From the IMG/VR virus record IMGVR_UViG_3300017917_003029, positions 1 to 41,631 of that record: a DNA stretch of 41,631 nt. The stretch is one strand, 5' to 3'. Shown piece by piece: positions 26,216 through 32,622 of the stretch (the first letter of the stretch is position 1; the number at the start of each line of letters is the position of its first letter). The stretch comes from a virus. The translations under genes were made by a program, and so were the position numbers. The notes below the pieces were generated by a model. That model searched no databases, had not been told where the DNA came from, and was given only the letters and a program-made list of their open reading frames with translations.

Positions 26216-26246
26216 CTTGAGTGCTTTTTATTTCTAAAAAAGTCAA
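26216..26246 (-). promoter_or_regulatory. Bulged RNA hairpin before protease-scaffold start
   Basis: On the minus strand TTGA-CTTTTT pairs with AAAAAG-TCAA around a 7-nt loop, with a three-base CAC bulge on the 3' side. The hairpin ends five bases before ATG 26210 and covers part of the weak ribosome binding site. A copy identical at 32 of 35 positions stands before the portal gene at 28814-28845. The differences fall in the loop or outside the stem. Confidence 0.7.
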
Positions 26247-26281
26247 CATTAAAATACTATAATATAAAAATATTTTAATGT
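26246..26281. repeat. AT-rich 11-bp inverted repeat
   Basis: ACATTAAAATA (26246-26256) and TATTTTAATGT (26271-26281) are exact inverted copies around a 14-bp spacer. The repeat spans the -10 region of the promoter proposed at 26259-26286, so it may be an operator or a transcription-melting region. The upstream ATG of the longer protease frame lies in its left arm. Confidence 0.6.
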
Positions 26282-26286
26282 GTCAT
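26259..26286 (-). promoter_or_regulatory. Candidate promoter for protease-scaffold and capsid genes
   Basis: Minus-strand ATGACA (26286-26281) and TATTAT (26264-26259) are separated by 16 bp, each differing from the sigma-70 consensus by one base. The parS-like palindrome is 13 bp upstream of the -35. An internal promoter here would raise expression of capsid relative to terminase and portal. Not tested. Confidence 0.5.
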
Positions 26287-26298
26287 GTGATATCATAT

Positions 26299-26314
26299 TG
26301 TTCCACGTGGAACA
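26299..26314. promoter_or_regulatory. parS-like 16-bp palindrome (ParB-binding consensus)
   Basis: TGTTCCACGTGGAACA is a perfect 16-bp palindrome that matches the chromosomal parS consensus TGTTNCACGTGNAACA at every fixed position; the C/G variant is used by several proteobacterial chromosomes. It lies in the largest gap of the structural operon, between portal and protease-scaffold. The window encodes no ParA or ParB, so any ParB would have to come from the host. A role as an ordinary operator for the adjacent promoter cannot be excluded. Confidence 0.8.
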
Positions 26315-26337
26315 TACGACGTATTACGAGGTATAAA

Positions 26338-28809
26338 TTATCCTACCCATTGAGCAGAATTCAAAACTTGCTCTTGTGTAAAGCCTTCAATGGCACTAGG
26401 AGTAAGGCCTCTAGGGTCTAGCTTATACTTACTATTCTTGTTTGCTGATAATGTGATAGGAGCAATAAACGAGTTACAATGCCAATGTAAGGGAGGCAAA
26501 TAAGGAGATAGTGCAAACTCTTCTTTAGAAAAGATACGACCTGCAAGAGATCTGCAGATTGCTGTTTTAGGATTAGGGTTGATAAACTGATAGTATTCAA
26601 TGAGCGCATCGACCTCGGGAGTTACAAATACGTCGTTACGCATGAGATTGATAACAGTTGATACCGCGCTTTCTGCAAGTGTAGGCATCTTTGTTTTAAA
26701 CACTCCCTCGTATGCAGCCGTGATGTCAGCTAGGATCTGTGACAATGAGTCAGTTGCGTTTGAACGTGTTTGAAGTGCAAAAAATACAGCTTTATGGATA
26801 GCGTCATCTAACTCTTGAGTCATGAGTCCAACCTGATTAATAATTGAAGCAGTTTGATCATTATCAAGATTCGATACGTAAGAAGCTGGCGATGTTTTCG
26901 CGCGTCGAGAGATCGCTTTCAAAGGAAGTCCAACTTCATCATAAACTTGCGCCACGGCATCATCTGCGAGTTTGCCCATAAATTCAGAGAGAACTACCTT
27001 GAGATCATTAATCTTAGGCAACGCCAGATCTCCACTTAGATACTGTTTGATAGCGAGTTGCGCGCCCTTACTCACACCTTCAACTTCTATCAACTTCTCG
27101 ATCTTAGCGAGTAATTGAGTCACCCTTTCCTTTTGGATCGCCGTAAGCTTATTCGCAAGACTATCTGAAGCATCGTTAATCAGTTTGTAAGTAGGATACT
27201 TAGCAGCCGCCGTTTGTCTCTCTTGGGCAGTCCACACGCCACAATCAGGATCACTACAACCCTTATAATTGCTTAATAGTCGATTAGACCTCGTATAACT
27301 TTGTTGAACAATGGGGGGCGGTTGTTGTGGTGTAACATTCCTCATAGGAGGAATTTGAGAAATTGGTGCGGTTTGCCCTGGAGGCCTTATGGATGGCTGG
27401 ATAGGGGTGACGGGTAAACCTTGTGGCACCATGGGACTTCCAATAACGGGTTGTAAAGATTGTTCAACGGCTGTTACATAATCAGGCAATTCAAACATGG
27501 TGTGCACATAATCTTTAACCCGATCATCTACTTGAATTAGCCCCGCCCCCGAAAGTGTCACGAGAACCTGTGCTTCACTCAACATATCCCGCCCTACAAT
27601 CCCACCAACCGTAATCTTAGGATACTTGAGTTGTTTTCCAAACTTGGCGTTAACAAGTGGTATCACTACACGTTGATTGAAAACATCAAGTACATTTCTA
27701 GGGTAGGATTCAATCGCGCGATAGAAATCGCGTGACGCATCCTCGCGTGCGGATCGTGATCCACCTGCAATCAAGTCTTTAGAAGAAAACGTTGCACCGA
27801 AGGCTTTATCTATTTCTCCGTCGAGATATTGAAGAATTCTAACGTTTGCATCCTTGTCACCATCAATTTTGAATTGATCAATCTCATACCCCTTTGGCTT
27901 GACAAGCCCGTTAATACGGCCTTTCAAGTCAGTGAACTGCATGACAATTTGTTTTGCAACTTCAATCTGCTCATCACTATTGTCATTGGCGTCAATGCCT
28001 GAAGGTATTGTAATAACCGGTACACCTAACGATCGGTGTCCTAGTTTCTGAGTTGCGCGCAAGAAGTCTTGTTTAATTTGCCAAGCACCATAACAACTTC
28101 GTAATACGGAGAGACCTTCCCAGTCAGCACCGATTTTTTCATTGACAAGAACCATGAGTGTCCACCCTGGAATCTCAATCGTAGAGCGACTTGGGGTTAG
28201 ATCTCCTGTGTCGAGTTGTTCAATATAATCAATACTCCCATCTTTTTCTAAATGGTATTTCTCAAAGGTTCGAGGGTCACGATAAGAGATATCTTTTATT
28301 CCTATAAAGTTTCCCCAGATAGGATCGGCTCCGTAGTACTTAAAAATGGTCTCAAATGGCGCATTGCCATCGGTCAATAGACAATAACAGGATTCAAAGA
28401 TAAACTGGTCAAACCCTGAGTTTGTCATGGGGTCTTTCCATAACTCAAAAACTACATACTCAATAAACTCTTTTATCTTTTGATCTTGTGGCGTGTCACT
28501 AGCAGATTCAACTTGATACGTCGCAGTCTTAATCGGGTCAATAATTCCCTTGATATTTTTGCGAATGTTCGCGTCACTCCTTACCATCGCATCGGCAATC
28601 GGGTACCACTCTTGACCACGAATAGAGATGATCTTCTCAATCTCATAAGTCCCTGAATTGATGGGGGTTCCGATGGAACCAATAGGTAAATAATGTTGTG
28701 GAGTTGTCTTTCTTTTTTCAACGATAAAAGGATCTGGCTCCTCATCTTCCTTGCTCGCCTTGAAATATTTTAAGACGGTATTCGTTGCTCGTTGAAGGTA
28801 AGAAGCCAT
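26338..28809 (-). CDS. Portal protein fused to a MuF head-morphogenesis domain
   Basis: 823 aa from ATG 28809 (an in-frame TTG 27 bases upstream lies in the conserved hairpin). The N-terminal about 480 residues resemble Mu gp29/DUF935-type portals (GAWQIKQDFLRATQKLGHR, ITIPSG). After a Pro-rich linker (TPQQPPPIVQQ) the last about 270 residues are MuF-like: helical region, then the ending CRSLAGRIF...LPPLHWHCNS, with the conserved His/Cys pair. Portal forms the dodecameric DNA gate; MuF domains enter the capsid. The two are usually separate genes; the fusion is less common. Confidence 0.8.
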   Translation of the reverse strand: MASYLQRATNTVLKYFKASKEDEEPDPFIVEKRKTTPQHYLPIGSIGTPINSGTYEIEKIISIRGQEWYPIADAMVRSDANIRKNIKGIIDPIKTATYQVESASDTPQDQKIKEFIEYVVFELWKDPMTNSGFDQFIFESCYCLLTDGNAPFETIFKYYGADPIWGNFIGIKDISYRDPRTFEKYHLEKDGSIDYIEQLDTGDLTPSRSTIEIPGWTLMVLVNEKIGADWEGLSVLRSCYGAWQIKQDFLRATQKLGHRSLGVPVITIPSGIDANDNSDEQIEVAKQIVMQFTDLKGRINGLVKPKGYEIDQFKIDGDKDANVRILQYLDGEIDKAFGATFSSKDLIAGGSRSAREDASRDFYRAIESYPRNVLDVFNQRVVIPLVNAKFGKQLKYPKITVGGIVGRDMLSEAQVLVTLSGAGLIQVDDRVKDYVHTMFELPDYVTAVEQSLQPVIGSPMVPQGLPVTPIQPSIRPPGQTAPISQIPPMRNVTPQQPPPIVQQSYTRSNRLLSNYKGCSDPDCGVWTAQERQTAAAKYPTYKLINDASDSLANKLTAIQKERVTQLLAKIEKLIEVEGVSKGAQLAIKQYLSGDLALPKINDLKVVLSEFMGKLADDAVAQVYDEVGLPLKAISRRAKTSPASYVSNLDNDQTASIINQVGLMTQELDDAIHKAVFFALQTRSNATDSLSQILADITAAYEGVFKTKMPTLAESAVSTVINLMRNDVFVTPEVDALIEYYQFINPNPKTAICRSLAGRIFSKEEFALSPYLPPLHWHCNSFIAPITLSANKNSKYKLDPRGLTPSAIEGFTQEQVLNSAQWVG

Positions 28810-28813
28810 AATC

Positions 28814-28845
28814 CTTGAGTGCTTTTTATTTTTCAAAAAGTCAAG
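28814..28845 (-). promoter_or_regulatory. Bulged RNA hairpin before portal start
   Basis: On the minus strand CTTGA-CTTTTT pairs with AAAAAG-TCAAG around a 7-nt loop (GAAAAAT), with a CAC bulge on the 3' side. It occupies the whole 36-bp gap between the TerL stop and the portal ATG and its 3' arm runs into the AAGGA Shine-Dalgarno. Its twin precedes the protease gene, 2.6 kb away. A translational operator or leader element is the best explanation. Confidence 0.72.
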
Positions 28846-30099
28846 TTAATAAACAGCCAATGAGTTGTTGTCACTAAATAAAAATTTCTTTGTCAGATTG
28901 CCAACAACTGGCCGTGAGAAGAGTGCGTAACTCGCGAGTGCAAGAGCACACACACAGTCGTCGTGAAGTCCATCGGGCGCGCTATACTTCGTGCCATTTG
29001 CAGTATCCTTGTACTCGAAACACTCAAGCTCATCTACAATCGGGCCTTCAGGGTAAGCAATCTTTTCCCCAGAGATCGCGAGTGCTAGCCCTTCCATGAG
29101 CATCTGTTTTGATGTCGACGTAAACTTATACCCTTCGATATTATCTCTCCCACGCTGCAGGGTATCAAGTATCACATCCCCTATCCCCGTGGAGTCTACA
29201 AGAGTTTTTGTATCCCTAACCTCTCGTATAACGAAATCTACGGTTTCTTTCCAAGGTTTTTGGAATCGATGGAACCTACAAACATATCCTCTGCTATCGA
29301 GTGCTATCCCCACAGTCCAATCAATAGACCTCCCAAAGTCCCAACCCCATACGACTGCGGAGCTAGAAGAGATAGGCTTAATACAATCTCGAATCGCTCG
29401 AATGCCAAAAGGATTACCGCCATCTTCAGCAGGTTCACAAAAATAGAGTTCTTTAAAGAAAGACTCTCTACCCTTAAACAGCTTCTCAGCATCATCAATC
29501 TCGCTTTGATTCAGTACTCCAGCCGCCACGGCATCACGTGCCGTAATACAATGATATTCCATCCCCTCCTCACCATTCTTAGCTCGCACGCCAAGCTTAT
29601 ACGCCCAGTTATTACGACCTCTCACGTTACCTATAATCCTTGCGGGGCCTTGAGTTGCAGTCAACGTAGAGCGAACAGCAAAGAATGCTTCTTCACGCAC
29701 ACGTGAGGCTTCATCAATCACAACCGCTTGCACATCTTCCCCATATAACGAGTCCGGCTTTTCACCCGATTTAAAAAAGATTACAGCATCGTTATGCTTT
29801 AGTGTTAGCTTTAATTCGCTCTCGTTAATAGCCCAGAAGCTGCTAGGGAGTGATCGCTTCATGCGATTGAATGCAATCTTAGCTTGCGAATAAACAGGAG
29901 CTACCCACCAAAATACACCTTGCTTCACAGAAGTTTGTGAAAACTTCAAAGCCTTCTCAAGCAGCCAGATCAAAGCCGCTGAAGTCTTTCCAGCTTTGGT
30001 GGACGCCTCAATAACACTAATACGCGAATCGTTATAAAATGCGTTATACTGCTTTGGGTAAAGGTAAGGCCTTTGAATGTCAAGTTTCTTTTCGATCAT
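28846..30099 (-). CDS. Terminase large subunit
   Basis: 417 aa from ATG 30099, which overlaps the small-subunit end by 20 bases. ATPase: Walker A-like ASTKAGKTS (32-40) and Walker B VVIDEAS (126-132). Nuclease (RNase H fold): D254 in WGWDFGRS, D302/D308 in LVDSTGIGD, and D380/D381 in GLHDD. All catalytic acids are visible. It packages DNA into the prohead and cuts the concatemer with the small subunit. The variant Walker A lysine context is common for phage terminases. Confidence 0.93.
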   Translation of the reverse strand: MIEKKLDIQRPYLYPKQYNAFYNDSRISVIEASTKAGKTSAALIWLLEKALKFSQTSVKQGVFWWVAPVYSQAKIAFNRMKRSLPSSFWAINESELKLTLKHNDAVIFFKSGEKPDSLYGEDVQAVVIDEASRVREEAFFAVRSTLTATQGPARIIGNVRGRNNWAYKLGVRAKNGEEGMEYHCITARDAVAAGVLNQSEIDDAEKLFKGRESFFKELYFCEPAEDGGNPFGIRAIRDCIKPISSSSAVVWGWDFGRSIDWTVGIALDSRGYVCRFHRFQKPWKETVDFVIREVRDTKTLVDSTGIGDVILDTLQRGRDNIEGYKFTSTSKQMLMEGLALAISGEKIAYPEGPIVDELECFEYKDTANGTKYSAPDGLHDDCVCALALASYALFSRPVVGNLTKKFLFSDNNSLAVY

Positions 30100-30499
30100 C
30101 ACCAAATATATTTATCTTGACTATTTCGTTAGGTTGTGAATTGCTTTCTTTCACACGCTGCTTAAACTCTGCATATGCACCCGTTAAACGGGCGAGTTGC
30201 TCAATCGCATCTAATCCTACCTTTCGATCGCGCCATGTCTTAACGCCCCTCGCTTCACGTAAAATTTCATCTGCATGTTTAATAAGGTAGTCGGCGTCAA
30301 TGTCATATTTTTCCTGGCGTTTAGCCAGTCGTTCGTCGATGTATTTTTTAATTCCTTTATTTTCCAACAACTCGTAACTTCTACCTTTAGCATAAGCATC
30401 TGAGTATCCTGCACTCAGTGCTGCTTGGTATGCATTGCTTGTTTTTACGTACTCATCCGCAAATTTTTTTTGTTGAGGTGTTAATTGCTTTTCTGCCAT
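30080..30499 (-). CDS. Terminase small subunit
   Basis: 139 aa from ATG 30499. An 18-residue hydrophobic upstream extension in the same frame (30553-30500) is unlike terminase and overlaps the -10 candidate, so it is rejected. The protein starts AEKQLTPQQKKFADEYVK...NAYQAALSAGYS, the helix-turn-helix Terminase_2 pattern (LT.qQ..F..eY....n...A...AGYS), followed by a helical oligomerisation region. It recognises the packaging site, which may lie in the structured region just upstream. Confidence 0.9.
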   Translation of the reverse strand: MAEKQLTPQQKKFADEYVKTSNAYQAALSAGYSDAYAKGRSYELLENKGIKKYIDERLAKRQEKYDIDADYLIKHADEILREARGVKTWRDRKVGLDAIEQLARLTGAYAEFKQRVKESNSQPNEIVKINIFGDDRKET

Positions 30500-30542
30500 T
30501 TGTTCAGAAGTCAAGCAGAAAAATAAAAAAATGTCAAATAAA

Positions 30543-30548
30543 ATTATA
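30543..30548 (-). promoter_or_regulatory. Consensus -10 box upstream of terminase
   Basis: Minus-strand TATAAT is an exact sigma-70 -10, 44 bases before ATG 30499. No good -35 lies 16-18 bases upstream; that space is occupied by the right arm of a 15-bp inverted repeat (30549-30609), which may be an activator or operator site. This fits a phage late promoter that needs a phage-encoded factor. Confidence 0.5.
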
Positions 30549-30609
30549 GGCAACCTGTCTATTTACCCCGGTAACTATTCGGAGTTTCTCGAGGAATAAA
30601 CAGGTTGCC
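30549..30609. repeat. 15-bp inverted repeat with GGCAACCTGT arms
   Basis: GGCAACCTGT (30549-30558) and ACAGGTTGCC (30600-30609) are exact inverted copies and extend to 15 bp with one difference. Read as RNA the difference is a C-A mismatch on the plus strand but a G-U pair on the minus strand. Related CAGGTTGCC copies occur at 30643-30651 and AGGTTGCC at 30867-30874. It adjoins the terminase -10 box. Confidence 0.75.
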
Positions 30610-31002
30610 GTCGCCTTAAGGTACTAGCTTAATGGGAGATAAGCAGGTTGCCTGATTCCTTGCATCCTGATAGGACGCTATCATCGTCATTGACTACTGC
30701 AAGGGTTTTTGGACACCACTTGCCTTTTAGGGAGAGGCAAGAAACCCTTGGCAAGTAAACAAGCTTTCGCCCTTTTACTCTTAACGTCCATGAAGTCCGT
30801 TTAGCCACAACATGGGAGGTCAACCCCACAGTTACAACCATTTGTAGGTAGCTCCATAATCAATCTAGGTTGCCTCTAGAAATCATTTTGCTACTCTTTC
30901 GGCTATCTGGATATGGTTGGAACCAGAAAGTGCACCATACGGTGCCATTTTCGCCGTCAAACAACTATTTTAGATTTTCCAAAATATGCCGATTGTTTGA
31001 AG
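30549..31002 (-). ncRNA. Candidate structured RNA or long 5' leader of the late operon
   Basis: About 450 bp of non-coding DNA, near 47% GC by hand count over 30601-30960, bordered by about 21% GC over 31021-31320. Helices seen include 30549-30563/30595-30609, 30658-30664/30698-30704 enclosing TGATAG/CTATCA (30668-30683), 30700-30708/30742-30750, 30719-30725/30735-30741, 30833-30837/30842-30846, TCTAG/CTAGA (30864-30880), GCACC/GGTGC (30932-30945) and 30957-30964/30993-31000. Two helices need G-U pairs only on the minus strand, and a GAAA loop appears there, so minus is favoured but not proven. Two helices share 30700-30704 and exclude each other. No known family (GOLLD, ROOL, group I intron, tmRNA) could be assigned by eye. 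Confidence 0.6.
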
Positions 31003-31008
31003 CAGATT

Positions 31009-31037
31009 AAAGTACCAAATTATTTTTAAAAAATCAA
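31009..31037 (-). promoter_or_regulatory. Candidate promoter for the structured leader RNA
   Basis: Minus-strand TTGATT (31037-31032) and TACTTT (31014-31009) with a 17-bp spacer. The transcript would start within a few bases of the outermost helix at 31000, matching the edge of the GC-rich block. The -10 matches the consensus at only three of six positions, so the call is weak. Confidence 0.35.
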
Positions 31038-31103
31038 CTTCATATTTTTAATTTTTTAACTTTACAAACAACTAGAAAAGAGTAATTTAGGTTTAATCAA
31101 TTC

Positions 31104-31119
31104 ATTCGATTTTTCGAAT
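31104..31119 (+). terminator. Weak terminator-like hairpin
   Basis: ATTCGA and TCGAAT form a 6-bp stem around TTTT, followed on the plus strand by CGTTCTTTTTTA and ten T residues. It would stop rightward transcripts entering from the terminase side, or end a rightward RNA from the GC-rich block if that RNA were on the plus strand. The stem has only two G-C pairs. Confidence 0.35.
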
Positions 31120-31163
31120 CGTTCTTTTTTATTTTTTTTTTAATGGCAACAGTCCATATTTTT

Positions 31164-31180
31164 AAAAGTGTAACACTTTT
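31164..31180. promoter_or_regulatory. 17-bp palindrome, operator-like
   Basis: AAAAGTGT-A-ACACTTTT is an exact palindrome. A related half-site GTTACACTTTTTTTTC lies at 38956, also upstream of a ribbon-helix-helix-like gene (39055). This could be the binding site of one of those proteins, but the match is short and in AT-rich DNA. Confidence 0.4.
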
Positions 31181-31460
31181 TCTTTCTTTCTCCTGTTTAA
31201 TTTTAAACTTCTTACCCTGATACTATTTTATTTTTTTTATTTTTATTTTTTCTCATAAGCATAGGAAGTTTAAAAAAAATAAAAGAAATAAATACAAAAT
31301 GTTAGTCTTGCCTATCTTTCTTAAACATTTGATTTTAAAATACTTAACTGCTCTTTTGATAAAAGTATAAAATTTGACTTTTTAGTAGTCTTCTGCATAA
31401 AAATACAAAATTAGTGTTTGCACTATCTCTTTGGCTCCTCCCAAATACTCTAAAAACATG

Positions 31461-31489
31461 TTGACAACTAGGATATCTTTTGGTAAAAA
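31461..31489 (+). promoter_or_regulatory. Promoter for the 31500-32504 cluster
   Basis: TTGACA (31461-31466) and TAAAAA (31484-31489) with a 17-bp spacer. The predicted start of transcription is about four bases before ATG 31500, so the mRNA would be leaderless or very short-led. A second, weaker pair TTGACT (31374) and TAAAAA (31398) lies upstream and would give a normal leader. Confidence 0.55.
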
Positions 31490-31499
31490 ACCTTCCCTT

Positions 31500-31742
31500 A
31501 TGAGTAACATAACTGACCAAAAATCGACAAAAACACAAAAAACATATCACTTTGCAATGCCAGACAATGTCATAACGGCATTACGTAATCGTGCAAAAAT
31601 TAACCATAGAACAACCACAGGAGAGCTATTGTCTATACTTGAATTTTCTCTTCAAGATGAGCTTCAGCGAGAGTTGATTGCTGAAACTGCAGGTGAAAAA
31701 CCCATGACTAAACCATTAACTACAGATGTTTGGAGAGACTAA
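31500..31742 (+). CDS. Ribbon-helix-helix-like regulator
   Basis: 80 aa from ATG 31500; an upstream in-frame start lies in the promoter and is rejected. The middle reads KTYHFAMPDNVITALRNRAK...RTTTGELLSILEFSL: a short strand followed by two helices, the layout of small Arc/MetJ (RHH) DNA-binding proteins. It would bind DNA as a dimer. The end overlaps the next start (TAATG). Target unknown; the upstream palindrome is a candidate. Confidence 0.6.
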   Translation: MSNITDQKSTKTQKTYHFAMPDNVITALRNRAKINHRTTTGELLSILEFSLQDELQRELIAETAGEKPMTKPLTTDVWRD

Positions 31743-32200
31743 TGAATTATAAATCGGTTAAAATTCCTGAATGCGTCCACACTGAACTGATCATTCTCTC
31801 AAGAGAGACTGGTATCCCTATACATAAACTTCTATCTGAAATCTGTTATCGTGCATTTCCAAACTTACAAATTCGTAAGCTTCCAGATGTTTGGCAACCT
31901 GCACCTAAAGACTATCGAGAGCAAGCTACGCGTTTTTACGATGTGCTTGAATACTGGCGCGACACTATTTTTAAATATGATACAACTCGTGACTCTTTTA
32001 GGGGTAGTTCGGAAACTTTAATGATGGAGTGGGCTTTTTTGGAGCCTGTCGAAGAAGAAGGAGGCATGAACGGTATCGTGTTCAATTGGATGTTTGATCC
32101 TAAAATCTACAACGTTCACTTAAGGCAATTATGTAAATTCCCTGAGCTTGGCATCTCGTATAACGGATTGTCTGATCAATATTATATTACTAAACCTTAA
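31742..32200 (+). CDS. RHH-like N-terminal domain protein, 152 aa
   Basis: ATG 31742 overlaps the preceding stop. The first 40 residues (SVKIPECVHTELIILSRE...IHKLLSEICYRAF) repeat the strand-helix-helix pattern, similar to the 39055 protein (AHEVLKFLSKRDGIRFHKL). The remaining 110 residues (YDVLEYWRDTIFKYD...) are not recognised. Probably a DNA-binding regulator with an extra domain. The order with the RHH gene and the winged-helix gene suggests a control cluster. Confidence 0.6.
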   Translation: MNYKSVKIPECVHTELIILSRETGIPIHKLLSEICYRAFPNLQIRKLPDVWQPAPKDYREQATRFYDVLEYWRDTIFKYDTTRDSFRGSSETLMMEWAFLEPVEEEGGMNGIVFNWMFDPKIYNVHLRQLCKFPELGISYNGLSDQYYITKP

Positions 32201-32204
32201 TATT

Positions 32205-32504
32205 ATGAATGCATTTTTTAATGAAATTACTGACCTAAAATTTACAAATGACCAATTACTTTTTGTTTTAGGTCTTTGGAAAACACTTAGAAATTCTACT
32301 TGGGAAGGCACTCCAGGCCAAATTCTTGACTCTTGGAAAAAAGAATATCCTATTATTTATAAATTATACGCGGACATTTGGAAACTCCCTACTTCTCCAA
32401 ATTATTTAGCAATACATCTGAATAAACTTATTAAGTTTGGCGGTTTTGAGGGTAGTATTGAGTTTGTAGTTTCTAACAATTATCGACTCTATCGGTTTAA
32501 TTGA
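32205..32504 (+). CDS. Free-standing copy of the primase-helicase C-terminal domain
   Basis: 99 aa from ATG 32205. W33EGTP and I70HLNKLIKF match W639EGTP and I672HLNKLIKF of the primase-helicase, at the same spacing within a few residues, and both end in a short beta segment (YRLYRF versus RRLFRI). Codons are similar too, which suggests duplication inside this phage lineage. Such C-terminal domains of viral primases are winged-helix-like DNA-binding modules. A free copy could compete with or modulate the primase, but this is inference. Confidence 0.7.
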   Translation: MNAFFNEITDLKFTNDQLLFVLGLWKTLRNSTWEGTPGQILDSWKKEYPIIYKLYADIWKLPTSPNYLAIHLNKLIKFGGFEGSIEFVVSNNYRLYRFN

Positions 32505-32508
32505 ACCT

Positions 32509-32553
32509 AAAAAAAACAACCCCTTGGAAGAAAACTTAAAACCAAGGGGTTGT
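32509..32553 (-). terminator. Rho-independent terminator for the leftward 34.4-32.6 kb operon
   Basis: ACAACCCCTTGG (32516-32527) pairs perfectly with CCAAGGGGTTGT (32542-32553) around a 14-nt loop. On the minus strand the stem is followed by eight T residues, so it ends leftward transcription just after the small basic gene at 32623. It also lies after the last rightward gene (32504) but has no T-run on that strand. Confidence 0.88.
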
Positions 32554-32622
32554 ATAGGATATACCTATGAATACAATCTGCAATTGGAAACAGAAAAACA
32601 ATTGCGAAATGCGAGATGGAAT

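Larger units (their letters stand above)
31003..31460. other. Very AT-rich intergenic region with inverted repeats
   Basis: No gene of acceptable quality. It holds the hairpin ATTCGA/TCGAAT (31104-31119) followed on the plus strand by a T-rich run, a palindrome at 31164-31180, and the 11-bp inverted repeat TTTTAAACTTC/GAAGTTTAAAA (31201-31211 and 31265-31275). The strong T/A bias and repeats beside DNA-binding genes would suit a replication origin or a regulatory region, but no initiator repeats were recognised. Confidence 0.5.

Noticed and set aside
30500-30553. Upstream extension of the small terminase (hydrophobic, 18 residues)
   Set aside because: It overlaps the TATAAT box region and is unlike terminase; AEKQLTPQQ after ATG 30499 is the normal family start.
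30629-30841. A 70-codon minus-strand frame inside the GC-rich block
   Set aside because: It lies within the hairpin-dense region, has no recognisable protein pattern, and would be isolated from its neighbours. The GC contrast and base pairing are better explained by structured RNA; conservation analysis could reverse this.
30549-31002. Group I intron, tmRNA or RNase P RNA
   Set aside because: No split gene flanks the block, no tRNA-like end or tag frame is seen, and the conserved RNase P and intron core sequences could not be found on either strand.
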